DNA of 64,000 nt from Endozoicomonas sp965232255 (GTDB taxonomy: Bacteria > Pseudomonadota > Gammaproteobacteria > Pseudomonadales > Endozoicomonadaceae), in assembly GCA_965232255.1 (NCBI GenBank), contig OZ246962.1:3596001-3660000 (forward strand), in the 5' to 3' direction. The notes beneath the pieces were generated by a model. It was not told the DNA's origin, did not search any database, and saw nothing but the letters and a program-made list of their open reading frames with translations. A program made the position numbers and the translations under genes. How positions within the stretch are numbered: the first letter of the stretch is position 1; each line of letters starts with the position of its first letter. This document shows positions 34,908 to 43,435 of this stretch, piece by piece.

Positions 34908-35379
34908 GGATTTGTTCTACGACGTACTTGCGACCATGCTCTGATAATACGTAATACATAGGGGCATTCATTTTTGCAGGGCCATAACCTATTAGTTTCA
35001 TACCTATGAGGCGATCAATATGATATTTCGTAAGGCTTTCTCCGATGGAGAGCTTGGTAGCGAGCTGGGTAGGGCTGAAGTGTGTATTAGCTTCAAACAG
35101 TGTGCCAAGGATTTGCTGCTCGATTTCTTTGAGTTCTTTATTTCCCTGCGCTTCTGTACTGGCCTGCATGATTTCCTGCAAACGGTTTACTTCTTCCTGT
35201 GCTTGCTGCAACTGCGTTTTAAGACTCTGATTCTCTGCTTCAAGAGCAGAGTTCTTCTGTTGCGACGCTTCCAGCTTATCTTGAAGAACCGTGTACTGAT
35301 CCGCCGCAAGCTGAAGGCGTTCTTTAAGGATGGTGGATGATCCGTGTTCGTTTATCAGTTTTTCGATTGTATTGAGCAT
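34900..35379 (-). CDS. Coiled-coil winged-helix protein on integron cassette
   Basis: The 159-residue protein starts with a long coiled coil (about residues 15-85, heptads such as LEASQQKNSALEAENQSLK), followed by a winged-helix-like domain (about 85-155: EIEQQILGTLFEANTHFSP, then LTKYHIDRLIGMKLIGYG, ending YYVLSEHGRKYVVEQIRT). This resembles ArsR/MarR-type DNA-binding folds. A regulator or partner-binding role is inferred. It lies on the minus strand of cassette 4, opposite to the attC sites, and its TAA stop falls in the R' box of site C. It should have its own promoter in the cassette's right part. Confidence 0.75.
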   Translation of the reverse strand: MLNTIEKLINEHGSSTILKERLQLAADQYTVLQDKLEASQQKNSALEAENQSLKTQLQQAQEEVNRLQEIMQASTEAQGNKELKEIEQQILGTLFEANTHFSPTQLATKLSIGESLTKYHIDRLIGMKLIGYGPAKMNAPMYYVLSEHGRKYVVEQIRT

Positions 35380-35422
35380 AAAGGTAACTCCCTATTGTGC
35401 TCAGATGATAGTACCAAGCTGA

Positions 35423-35475
35423 CGCACCTAACAGACACTTATATGTAATCATTACGCATAAGTAACTGTATGCAC
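35423..35475 (+). mobile_element. Degenerate attC site D
   Basis: R'' CGCACCTAAC (35423-35432) is the exact complement of the cassette 4 start TTAGGTGCG at 34900. A hairpin follows, with arms ACTTAT/ATAAGT and GTAAT/ATTAC. The expected right-hand GTTRRRY is replaced by GTATGCA (35468-35474), so the outer recombination box seems decayed. It marks the right end of the cassette array. Confidence 0.65.
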
Positions 35476-36163
35476 GATGGTGAAAATTTCTGCAAGTCTT
35501 GCAAAGCAATCCTTTCATATGGCATACGAACGATAGTACTCATAAGTACCTATACGTATTTCATGTTTTGTATATTTTTCGCTTAAGCAAATACTCAGAA
35601 AGAAAAAAAGACATCCATTTTTTCAACTGAGGAATTTATGGGTATCCAAGTTCCCATTAGCAAATAATCAGAAAGCCACATAAATGCTTTTGCTCACGTC
35701 ATTACTTAACTTACTGCACTGCCTCAAATTTCCCATCGCTTTTGATATTCCTATGGAGAGGCAGAACTTTCTGGGGCCCGGTACAAGCAAATCCACTGTT
35801 AAGGCCAACACCGAGTTAGCCATCCAGGTAAAAATGGCACACCACTTCAAGACCATCTTCAACCCGGAAACTGACATTGTTCTCAGTAGCATTCGCTCTC
35901 CACAGCAAAACAACGTCACCTACCAGATAACCCCCATCGCAAACCATCCAACTCTACTCGGTTGACGCGTACCATACCATATAAACGACGAAGTATTAAC
36001 AATATTTTTTGGTAATATCCCTTTTTGCGCCGCTCATTTGACCAACAAAACCAACCAGTCCCAAGCTGGCAACCAATCACTTCACTCACGCAGTCCTCCC
36101 ACTTTTCCCGCTACCAAATCTGACGTACCCTTTTATTCCGCAGAATAATTTCAGGAGACTCTC
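35476..36163. other. Intergenic region between cassette array and trpS
   Basis: No gene I can support. A degenerate repeat core (gaaaaaaagacatccatttttt) lies at about 35600, and GAATTTATGGGTATCC at about 35631 resembles GAATTTATGGGTGTCC at 33143. A plus-strand frame at 35684-35965 (93 codons) has no ribosome-binding site and no recognisable domain. AGGAGA at 36153-36158 serves trpS. Confidence 0.5.
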
Positions 36164-37378
36164 TTGAGTGCTGTCGACCTTCAGTCGCGCGTCTTGTCCG
36201 GTATGCGGCCTACTGGTCGGCTGCATCTCGGTCATTACCACGGTGTGTTGCAAAACTGGCTGACGCTGCAACACGAGTACGAGTGTTTCTTTTTTGTTGC
36301 TGACTGGCATGCGCTAACTACCCACTATGAAGACACACACCCACTGCACCAGCGGGTACTGGATATTGTGATCGACTGGCTGGCGGTGGGTATCAACCCG
36401 GGCACTTCCACCATTTTTATCCAGTCCCGGGTGCCCGAGCAGGCTGAGCTGCACTTGTTGTTGTCCATGCTGACACCACTTTCCTGGCTGGAACGAGTGC
36501 CAAGCTATAAAGACCAACAAGAAAAACTGCGGGAAAAAGACCTGTCCACCTATGGCTTCCTCGGTTATCCGCTGCTGCAAAGTGCGGATATTCTCGCCTA
36601 CCGCGCCGGGATCGTACCCGTCGGGGCAGACCAGGCACCCCATGTGGAGCTCGCTCGGGAAATTGCCCGGCGCTTTAACCACCTGTATGGCCGTGAACCG
36701 GATTTTGCTGATCATGCTGAGCAGGCCATCCGCAAAATGGGGCGCAAACAAGGGGAAATCTACCGCAAACTGCGCAAAACCTACCTGGAAACAGGTGACA
36801 GCCAGGCTCTGCTCACCGCGCGAGCACTTCTCAAAGAACAGAACAGCATCACTTTAGGCGACCGTGACCGTCTATATGGTTATCTGGAAGGGACTGGCAA
36901 GGTTATTCTGCCAGAACCCCATGTGCTGATGACACCGCAGGCCAGAATACCGGGTCTTGACGGTCAGCGAATGGGCAAACCCGACAACAATATCATTGGA
37001 TTACGCGAAAGTGCTGACGAAGTGGCAGCTAAAATCCGCAAAATGCCCACTGACCCGGCTCGCGTTCGGCGCAATGATCCGGGCGATCCGAGCAAATGCC
37101 CGCTGTGGCAATTTCACACTCTGTACTGCGACGAACAACGACAACAGTGGGTGCAAAATGGCTGCACCAGCGCTGGTATTGGCTGTCTGGATTGCAAGAA
37201 GCCAGTTATTGAGGCCATTCAGTCCCAGCTGGAACCGATCCGTATTGAAGCGCTGGAGCTGGAAAATAATAAAGACATGGTCAACAGCATAATCGCCGAG
37301 GGCTGCGAAAAAGCCAGGGATGAAGCTCAGGACACGTTAAAGGAAGTGCGCGATGCCATGGGACTGAATTATCGGTGA
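36164..37378 (+). CDS. trpS: TrpS, tryptophanyl-tRNA synthetase (long form)
   Basis: This class I aminoacyl-tRNA synthetase charges tRNA-Trp. The 404-residue product has the HIGH-like motif HLGH at residues 21-24 and the KMSKS-like QRMGKPDNN near residue 268. It has the insert between KMSKS and ATP-binding parts typical of the ~400-residue bacterial form rather than the ~335-residue form. The frame begins with TTG at 36164, which has AGGAGA six bases upstream; the first ATG (M14) would remove residues before the nucleotide-binding strand, so TTG is preferred. An inverted repeat covers the stop codon. Confidence 0.95.
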   Translation: MSAVDLQSRVLSGMRPTGRLHLGHYHGVLQNWLTLQHEYECFFFVADWHALTTHYEDTHPLHQRVLDIVIDWLAVGINPGTSTIFIQSRVPEQAELHLLLSMLTPLSWLERVPSYKDQQEKLREKDLSTYGFLGYPLLQSADILAYRAGIVPVGADQAPHVELAREIARRFNHLYGREPDFADHAEQAIRKMGRKQGEIYRKLRKTYLETGDSQALLTARALLKEQNSITLGDRDRLYGYLEGTGKVILPEPHVLMTPQARIPGLDGQRMGKPDNNIIGLRESADEVAAKIRKMPTDPARVRRNDPGDPSKCPLWQFHTLYCDEQRQQWVQNGCTSAGIGCLDCKKPVIEAIQSQLEPIRIEALELENNKDMVNSIIAEGCEKARDEAQDTLKEVRDAMGLNYR

Positions 37379-37390
37379 CGCGATAATTCA
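37365..37390. terminator. Inverted repeat over trpS stop
   Basis: TGAATTATCG at 37365-37374 and CGATAATTCA at 37381-37390 form a perfect 10-base-pair stem with a six-base loop that includes the TGA stop. There is no following T-run, so it may stabilise the mRNA end rather than terminate. Confidence 0.5.
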
Positions 37391-37681
37391 CTTGAATGAA
37401 CAGCATGCTCCCCTGTGCTGTGTTGCAGAAAGACTGACCCAATCTCCCAACAGACGGAGTTTATGCCATATATCTTTCATATTTCCCGTCAATATCACCC
37501 ATGCATCAGCAAAAAAACGACATATTTATAACAATCAAGAACAGTCACTGTTACGCTTTATAAACGCACAGATAAACATCGCGGGTTCGGTAAAACCCTA
37601 AATACATAGCAAAAAATGCCCTGTACAGTGCGTAATAGCTTTCTATAAATTAATCAAACAGTTACAAAGAAGTTTATTCTG
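37391..37681. other. Intergenic region before the outer-membrane protein gene
   Basis: This stretch of about 290 bases is AT-rich towards its right end, as expected for a promoter, but I see no defined operator, RNA gene or coding frame. Confidence 0.5.
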
Positions 37682-38248
37682 ATGAAAAAAACGCTTGGCT
37701 TATCGTTACTGTTACTATCTTGCACCGTAGCTCAGGCAGACATTCTTGGTGTCAAAGCCGGGTTAGACTACTGGCACACCAATGGCGACGGCAATGGCGG
37801 CTACGCCTACGTGCAGCTGGAACACCCAATTCCCCTGGTGCCTAATATTGCCGCACGCGGTACCACCATTAAGGGCCGAACCAATACGCTGAACAGCGTG
37901 GATCTCTACGGCTACTACGAAATTCTGGACAACGCTTTTATCTCCCTTGATCTTGGCGCTGGTCTACAGCACTTCAATAGCAAGCTGAATAACGATCACA
38001 CTCTGGCCATGGCGGTGGTTGACGCAGAATGGCTGCCTGACAATCAAGTATCGTATTACACCAAACTGCACTACTCGTTTAATGCTGACGACAAGGTAAG
38101 TGATCTTGGTGCCGGTGTGCGCTTACAGTTGTTCCCAGCCGTCTATTTGCAAGCTGGATATCGCTACTATGATTTACACGTAACTAATAACAGTGCGCTA
38201 TCAGACGTTATTAAAGGTTTTACTGCTGGCGTGCATGTGGATATATAA
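37682..38248 (+). CDS. Outer-membrane beta-barrel protein, TIGR04219/YfaZ-like
   Basis: The 188-residue protein has a Sec signal peptide (MKKTLGLSLLLLSCTVAQA, cleavage after about residue 19) and then alternating beta strands ending in an aromatic/hydrophobic pattern (FTAGVHVDI) typical of small outer-membrane barrels. DILGVKAGLDYWHTNGDG and the spaced YGYYEILDNAFISLDLG strand resemble the TIGR04219/YfaZ group. Function is unknown. It is monocistronic, with its own terminator. Confidence 0.8.
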   Translation: MKKTLGLSLLLLSCTVAQADILGVKAGLDYWHTNGDGNGGYAYVQLEHPIPLVPNIAARGTTIKGRTNTLNSVDLYGYYEILDNAFISLDLGAGLQHFNSKLNNDHTLAMAVVDAEWLPDNQVSYYTKLHYSFNADDKVSDLGAGVRLQLFPAVYLQAGYRYYDLHVTNNSALSDVIKGFTAGVHVDI

Positions 38249-38296
38249 ATTATGTCGTTTAACTAACGACAAAAGACTTATATTATTGCACAACTG

Positions 38297-38335
38297 AAAA
38301 AGCCAGGATCAGGTATAACTGTCCTGGCTTTATTA
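38297..38335 (+). terminator. Intrinsic terminator of outer-membrane protein gene
   Basis: AAAGCCAGGA (38299-38308) pairs with TCCTGGCTTT (38322-38331), loop 13 bases, followed by a T-rich run. It lies 50 bases after the stop codon at 38248. Confidence 0.9.
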
Positions 38336-38479
38336 TTTCTGTAGCAAAATTGTTTCTGTAGCAAAACCACTCTGATCTGGACAGTACTCTACCTTGCAGG
38401 CATGATGGAACCCAATCGTAGAAAAACCGTCCAACCACGGTAATTGCCCCAACTTTCTCCCTACCGAGGTAAACTGCCC

Positions 38480-39325
38480 ATGACCACGCCGGAAGCCGTG
38501 GCCGATCAGCCTGACGCCATAGCCCTAGCCATCGAATCCGACGCGCCGGAAAAAAAAGGGGTGGTGCTGGTCAAGGGTCAGCCTTTCACCAAACTGCCGG
38601 ATGACCTTTATATTCCGCCCGACGCCCTTGAGGTTTTCCTCGAAGCCTTCGAAGGCCCGCTGGATCTCCTGCTCTACCTGATCAAACGCAACAATATGGA
38701 TATTCTCGATATCCAGGTCGCCCAGATCACTGAGCAGTACATGGAGTATGTGCGTCTGATGGAAAGCTCCCAATTTGAGCTGGCGGCGGAATACCTGGTC
38801 ATGGCTGCGACCCTGGCGGAGATCAAATCCCGCATGCTCCTGCCGCGCAGTGCTGAAGCAGAGGAAGAAGAGAACGATCCGCGCGCCGAACTGGTGCGGC
38901 GCCTGCAAGAGTACGAGCGCTTCAAGCAGGCGGCGGAAGACCTGGACGAGCTGCCGAGAATGGGCCGTGATAACTGGCCAGCCAAAGTACAGGCACCGGA
39001 TTTTGAACGTATGCAGGCGCACCCGGATGTTGACCTGCAGGAAGTACTGCTTGCCCTGAGCGAAGTTATGCGTCGGGCGGATATGTTTGAAAATCACCAG
39101 GTCACCGAAGAGGCGCTGTCGGTACGCGAGCGCATGAGTGAGGTGCTGGCCATGCTCTCTCCCGAGCGCTTTACGCCATTTGTGGCGCTGTACCGGGTCA
39201 GCGAAGGTCGCCTTGGCGTAGTGGTCACCTTTATGGCTCTGATGGAGCTGATCAAAGAGTCGCTGGTCGAGCTGGTGCAGAGCGAACCTTTTGGTCCTAT
39301 TCACGTCAAGGCAAGAGTGGCGTAG
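38480..39325 (+). CDS. scpA: ScpA, segregation and condensation protein A (kleisin)
   Basis: ScpA bridges the Smc heads in the chromosome-condensing Smc-ScpAB complex. The 281-residue product contains the kleisin N-terminal signature FEGPLDLLLYLIKRNNMDILD at about residues 57-78 (split here across several helices) and EYLVMAATLAEIKSRMLLP, and ends in a winged-helix region FVALYRVSEGRLGVVVTFMALMEL. ATG 38480 with GAGG upstream gives a family-typical start; the frame is open to 38444. It forms an operon with scpB, 25 bases downstream. Confidence 0.95.
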   Translation: MTTPEAVADQPDAIALAIESDAPEKKGVVLVKGQPFTKLPDDLYIPPDALEVFLEAFEGPLDLLLYLIKRNNMDILDIQVAQITEQYMEYVRLMESSQFELAAEYLVMAATLAEIKSRMLLPRSAEAEEEENDPRAELVRRLQEYERFKQAAEDLDELPRMGRDNWPAKVQAPDFERMQAHPDVDLQEVLLALSEVMRRADMFENHQVTEEALSVRERMSEVLAMLSPERFTPFVALYRVSEGRLGVVVTFMALMELIKESLVELVQSEPFGPIHVKARVA

Positions 39326-39350
39326 CGCGCAGCTTGAACGGATTGTATTA

Positions 39351-40130
39351 ATGATTGAAAAACCTGAACTTGCCCTGATCCTCGAAGCGGCCATTATGGC
39401 CAGCAGCCGACCACTGAATATCGACCAGTTGGCGGCGCTTTTTCCGGAAGAAGAGCGCCCGGACGGCAACGTTATTCGCACTGCTCTGGTGACTATCTCT
39501 GATGCCTGCAACGAGCGCGCCTTTGAGTTGAAACAGGTGGCCTCCGGCTTTCGCTTCCAGGTGCGCCAGAATATGGCACCGTGGATCAGCGGTCTGTGGG
39601 ATGAAAAACCTCAGCGCTATACCCGCGCCCTACTGGAAACCCTGGCACTGATCGCCTATCGCCAGCCGATTACCCGGGGCGAAATTGAAGATATCCGTGG
39701 CGTCAGCGTCAGCAGCAATATTATTCGCACCCTGCAAGAGCGCGAGTGGGTGCGCGTTGTTGGTCACCGCGATGTTCCGGGGCGACCAGCCATGTTTGCC
39801 ACTACACGACAGTTTTTGGATTACTTCAACCTGCAGAATCTGAATGAACTGCCACCGTTGTCTGAAATACGCGATCTGGAAGAAGCAGCCAAGGCACTGG
39901 TTATTCCCGAAGCGCTAGTCGAAATCCATGCCGATGGCACGCTGGCTCAGCCAGAGATAGACGACGAAGATCATATTCAGGAGCGTTCCGCGCAAGAGCT
40001 GTTTGACGAACTGGATGCCATGGAGTCCGAGTTGCCTATTGGCTTTGAAGACCTGATCAAAAAACATAAGCGTCCGCATTCATCAGAAGACGATGGTTCA
40101 CCCGAACAGATACCTGAAGAGGCATCGTGA
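39351..40130 (+). CDS. scpB: ScpB, segregation and condensation protein B
   Basis: ScpB binds ScpA as a dimer in the Smc complex. The 259-residue product has two winged-helix domains: the start LALILEAAIMASSRPLNID and later LETLALIAYRQPITRGEIE, with GVSVSSNIIRTLQEREWVR. An acidic tail of about 75 residues follows. ATG 39351 gives the usual N-terminus; an in-frame start inside scpA is not supported. It overlaps nothing and is followed by the 173-base region before the cbb3 oxidase locus. Confidence 0.95.
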   Translation: MIEKPELALILEAAIMASSRPLNIDQLAALFPEEERPDGNVIRTALVTISDACNERAFELKQVASGFRFQVRQNMAPWISGLWDEKPQRYTRALLETLALIAYRQPITRGEIEDIRGVSVSSNIIRTLQEREWVRVVGHRDVPGRPAMFATTRQFLDYFNLQNLNELPPLSEIRDLEEAAKALVIPEALVEIHADGTLAQPEIDDEDHIQERSAQELFDELDAMESELPIGFEDLIKKHKRPHSSEDDGSPEQIPEEAS

Positions 40131-40220
40131 GTGCTATTGGCAACTCACTACCTCACAACATGCCGCATTATTCATTCCCTATTCTCTTAGGTCCTGACGG
40201 GCGCAGTTTTCCGCTGGAAA

Positions 40221-40234
40221 CTGACCCGCATCAA
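40221..40234. promoter_or_regulatory. FNR-like box upstream of ccoN
   Basis: CTGACCCGCATCAA matches TTGATnnnnATCAA at eight of ten specified positions, with a perfect right half-site, 70 bases before the ccoN start. cbb3 oxidase operons are commonly activated by FNR/ANR. Assigned by eye. Confidence 0.55.
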
Positions 40235-40303
40235 TATATTTGACCATCGCCTAACACATAATGAGCAAAAAACAACAAGCATAAGTCGAAGGCGTCATGA
40301 AGC

Positions 40304-41734
40304 ATGAGCACTGCAACGTTACCGTCGAGCCGTGACCACCAGCCTTATAACTATAAAGTAGTCCGGCAATTTGCCTTGATGGCAGTGGTCTGGGGTGTGG
40401 TGGGCATGGCGACGGGGTTGTTAATTGCCTCGCAGATGGTCTTTCCTGATCTTAACCTGGGCTTGCCCTGGACCAGTTTTGGCCGGTTGCGCCCCCTGCA
40501 CACCAATGCGGTGATTTTTGCCTTTGGCGGTTGTGTGCTGTTTGCCACTTCTTATTTTGTCGTCCAACGTACCTGCCAGACGACGCTGGCTCTGCCAACC
40601 CTGGCAGCCTTTACCTTCTGGGGTTGGCAGCTGGTGATTATTGCCGCTGCCATCACGCTGCCCATGGGCATCACCTCCTCCAAAGAATACGCCGAGCTGG
40701 AATGGCCCATTGATATTCTGATTGCCGTGGTCTGGATCAGCTACGCACTGGTCTTCTTTGGCACCATCATACAGCGCAAAAACCGGCATATTTATGTGGC
40801 CAACTGGTTTTTTGGTGCCTTTATCATCACCGTGGCTGTCCTGCATATTGTTAACAGTGCTGCCATTCCCGTTAGCCTGAGCAAATCCTATTCGGCTTAC
40901 GCTGGTGCCATGGACGCCATGATCCAGTGGTGGTACGGCCACAATGCCGTAGGTTTTTTCCTGACCGCCGGCTTTCTCGGCATTATGTATTACTTCGTAC
41001 CCAAGCAGGCTGAACGCCCCGTCTACTCCTACCGGCTATCCATCGTCCACTTCTGGGCCCTGGTGGCGATCTACATCTGGGCCGGTCCACATCATTTGCA
41101 CTATACCGCCCTGCCGGATTGGGCCCAGAGCCTTGGCATGGTCATGTCGCTGGTGCTGTTGGCGCCGTCCTGGGGCGGTATGATCAACGGTGTGATGACA
41201 CTCTCAGGCGCGTGGCACAAGCTGCGCACCGACCCGATTCTGCGCTTTCTGGTGGTATCACTCTCCTTTTACGGCATGTCCACGTTTGAAGGCCCGATGA
41301 TGGCCATCAAGACGGTTAATGCCTTGTCGCACTACACCGACTGGACCATCGGTCATGTGCACTCCGGTGCCCTGGGCTGGGTGGCCATGATCTCTTTCGG
41401 TGCGCTCTATCACCTGATTCCGAAGTTGTACGACAAACAACAGATGTTCAGTGTCCCGCTGGTCAACGCTCACTTCTGGCTGGCCACTATCGGCACGGTG
41501 TTGTACATCGTCGCCATGTGGGTCAACGGCATTACTCAGGGATTGATGTGGCGAGCAGTCAATGAGGACGGCACGCTGACGTACAGTTTTATGGAGTCGG
41601 TGGCAGCAAGCGACGTTGGTTATATTGTTCGGGTCGTGGGCGGTGGCTTTTTTGTTCTGGGTATGCTGGTGATGGCCTGGAATGTCTACCGCACTGCACA
41701 GGAGTCGGCACCAGAAGTGGTGGCAGGGAGATAA
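40304..41734 (+). CDS. ccoN: CcoN, cbb3-type cytochrome oxidase subunit I
   Basis: CcoN is the catalytic haem-copper subunit of the high-affinity cbb3 terminal oxidase. The 476-residue protein has about 12 membrane helices and metal-ligand histidines in LRPLHTNAVIFAFGG, QWWYGHNAVGFFLT, WAGPHHLHYTALPDW and TIGHVHSGALGW. Its length equals that of typical CcoN. It begins the ccoNOQP operon, two bases before ccoO. A FNR-like box lies upstream, fitting induction at low oxygen. Confidence 0.97.
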   Translation: MSTATLPSSRDHQPYNYKVVRQFALMAVVWGVVGMATGLLIASQMVFPDLNLGLPWTSFGRLRPLHTNAVIFAFGGCVLFATSYFVVQRTCQTTLALPTLAAFTFWGWQLVIIAAAITLPMGITSSKEYAELEWPIDILIAVVWISYALVFFGTIIQRKNRHIYVANWFFGAFIITVAVLHIVNSAAIPVSLSKSYSAYAGAMDAMIQWWYGHNAVGFFLTAGFLGIMYYFVPKQAERPVYSYRLSIVHFWALVAIYIWAGPHHLHYTALPDWAQSLGMVMSLVLLAPSWGGMINGVMTLSGAWHKLRTDPILRFLVVSLSFYGMSTFEGPMMAIKTVNALSHYTDWTIGHVHSGALGWVAMISFGALYHLIPKLYDKQQMFSVPLVNAHFWLATIGTVLYIVAMWVNGITQGLMWRAVNEDGTLTYSFMESVAASDVGYIVRVVGGGFFVLGMLVMAWNVYRTAQESAPEVVAGR

Positions 41735-41736
41735 TC

Positions 41737-42351
41737 ATGGCAAACAGACATGAAATCATCGAAAAAAACGTCGCCCTGCTGGTGCTGCTGGTGCTCGGCG
41801 CCATCAGTTTCGGCTCTTTGGTGGAGATTGCGCCACTGTTTTTCCAGGAAGAAACCACACAGCCGGTGACCGGATTAAAGCCCTACAGCGCCTTGCAACT
41901 TGAAGGGCGGGATATCTACATTCGCGAGGGATGTGTCGGCTGTCATTCACAAATGATCCGCCCGCTGCGGGCTGAAGTGGAGCGTTATGGCCACTATTCG
42001 GTAGCTGGGGAGTCAGTGTATGACCATCCGTTTCTCTGGGGCTCCAAGCGCACCGGCCCCGATCTCGCCCGGGTCGGCCAGCGCTATTCTGACGACTGGC
42101 ACCGCGCCCACCTGCTCAACCCAAGGGAATTAGTCCCCCGCTCCATTATGCCTGCCTATCCGTTCCTGGCGGAGCGCACTCTTGATGGTCAACTCACAGC
42201 ACGCAAGATGAGTGCCTTGCGCGCCCTGGGCGTATCCTACAGCGATGACGACAGCGCCGGAGCTCACGCTGCTGTGCAGGGCAAGAGCGAGCTGGACGCC
42301 CTGGTGGCTTATTTGCAGGGGCTCGGTACAGCCATTGCAGGTAAACGATGA
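41737..42351 (+). CDS. ccoO: CcoO, monohaem cytochrome c subunit of cbb3 oxidase
   Basis: CcoO passes electrons from CcoP to CcoN. The 204-residue product has one N-terminal membrane helix (about 12-33) and one haem c site CVGCHSQMIRPL at about residue 68; distal Met ligand candidates lie in RSIMPAYPFL. GPDLARVGQRYSDDWHRAHL is a family signature. It overlaps ccoQ by four bases. Confidence 0.96.
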   Translation: MANRHEIIEKNVALLVLLVLGAISFGSLVEIAPLFFQEETTQPVTGLKPYSALQLEGRDIYIREGCVGCHSQMIRPLRAEVERYGHYSVAGESVYDHPFLWGSKRTGPDLARVGQRYSDDWHRAHLLNPRELVPRSIMPAYPFLAERTLDGQLTARKMSALRALGVSYSDDDSAGAHAAVQGKSELDALVAYLQGLGTAIAGKR

Positions 42352-42527
42352 TGGACATAAATCTGATTCGCGGGCTGGCGACACTGGTTGCCTTTATTGC
42401 GTTTATCTCGGTGGTGTGCTGGACCTACAGCATCAGGCGCAAGGCAGATTTTGACGAAGCCGCCGCGCTACCGTTTGCCGACGAACCACAAAAAGTCTCC
42501 CGCCACGAAGGAGTCACGGACCAATGA
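42348..42527 (+). CDS. ccoQ: CcoQ, small cbb3 oxidase subunit
   Basis: This 59-residue protein has a single membrane span (LATLVAFIAFISVVCWTY) followed by a charged tail with RRKADFDEAAALPF, typical of CcoQ, which stabilises the oxidase. The start overlaps the ccoO stop (ATGATG; the second ATG at 42351 is also possible), and its stop overlaps the ccoP start at 42524. Confidence 0.92.
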   Translation: MMDINLIRGLATLVAFIAFISVVCWTYSIRRKADFDEAAALPFADEPQKVSRHEGVTDQ

Positions 42528-43432
42528 GTACTTTCTGGCACTGGTGGATTGTATTGCTGACCATCGCCTGCCTAGTGCTGGTCAGCTGGATTTTATTTGC
42601 CACCCGTCATGCCCAGCGCCAAGACCATACTGAACAGACCACCGGCCATAATCACGATGGCATTGAGGAATACGACAATCCCCTCCCCCACTGGTGGTTC
42701 CTGCTGTTTCTCATCACCCTGGTGTTTACCGTGGGCTATCTGCTTCTCTACCCAGGCCTTGGTTACTGGGCTGGCCTGTTTGGCTGGAGTTCCGCAGGCG
42801 AATTGGAACGCACGCAGTTAAAGCACGAACGTCGCTATGCACCGGAGTTTGCCCGCTACGGCGCTATCCCCGTTGAGGAACTGTTAAGTAATCCGAGAGC
42901 ACTCAGAATGGGGCAGCGGATTTACTTGAACAATTGCGCCGTGTGCCATGGCACCGATGCCGGTGGCAGCTTTGGCTTTCCAAGTTTATCAGACGACAAC
43001 TGGTTATACGGCGACAATCCCGATGCTATTAAAACCACGGTGCTTCAAGGGCGTCACGGCATTATGCCAGCCTGGGAGTCGATACTCGGAGAGCAGGGCG
43101 TGCGTCAGGTGGCCAGTTATACCAGAGAGTTGTCTGGTATCAACAGTGGTGCCAGCCCCAGTGACCTGAAGGTGGGAGAAACCCTGTTCAATAACAATTG
43201 CACAGTCTGTCACGGTGCCGACGGCAAAGGCAACCAGACATTGGGAGCACCCAATCTGACCAACAATATCTGGCTCTACGGTGCAGCACAAAGGCAAGTG
43301 GAGTACACCATTCGTCGAGGGCGTAAGGGCGTCATGCCGGCGTGGCAGGACATTCTTGGTAAAGACAAGGTTCACCTGGTAACAGCCTATGTGTACAGCC
43401 TGACCCATAAGGAATTCCGGCCGCAGGGTTGA
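42524..43432 (+). CDS. ccoP: CcoP, dihaem cytochrome c subunit of cbb3 oxidase
   Basis: CcoP receives electrons from soluble cytochromes or the bc1 complex. The 302-residue product has two N-terminal membrane spans (about 5-25 and 58-80, as in long CcoP forms) and two haem c sites, CAVCHGTD near residue 145 and CTVCHGAD near residue 227. DNPLPHWWFLLFLITLVF is the conserved second span. It ends four bases before ccoG. Confidence 0.96.
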   Translation: MSTFWHWWIVLLTIACLVLVSWILFATRHAQRQDHTEQTTGHNHDGIEEYDNPLPHWWFLLFLITLVFTVGYLLLYPGLGYWAGLFGWSSAGELERTQLKHERRYAPEFARYGAIPVEELLSNPRALRMGQRIYLNNCAVCHGTDAGGSFGFPSLSDDNWLYGDNPDAIKTTVLQGRHGIMPAWESILGEQGVRQVASYTRELSGINSGASPSDLKVGETLFNNNCTVCHGADGKGNQTLGAPNLTNNIWLYGAAQRQVEYTIRRGRKGVMPAWQDILGKDKVHLVTAYVYSLTHKEFRPQG

Positions 43433-43435
43433 GGT

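Noticed and set aside
35684..35965. 93-codon frame between the cassette array and trpS.
   Set aside because: No ribosome-binding site and no recognisable sequence; a competing frame lies on the other strand.
38525..39511. 328-codon frame antisense to scpA and scpB.
   Set aside because: It overlaps two conserved genes and shows no known motif.
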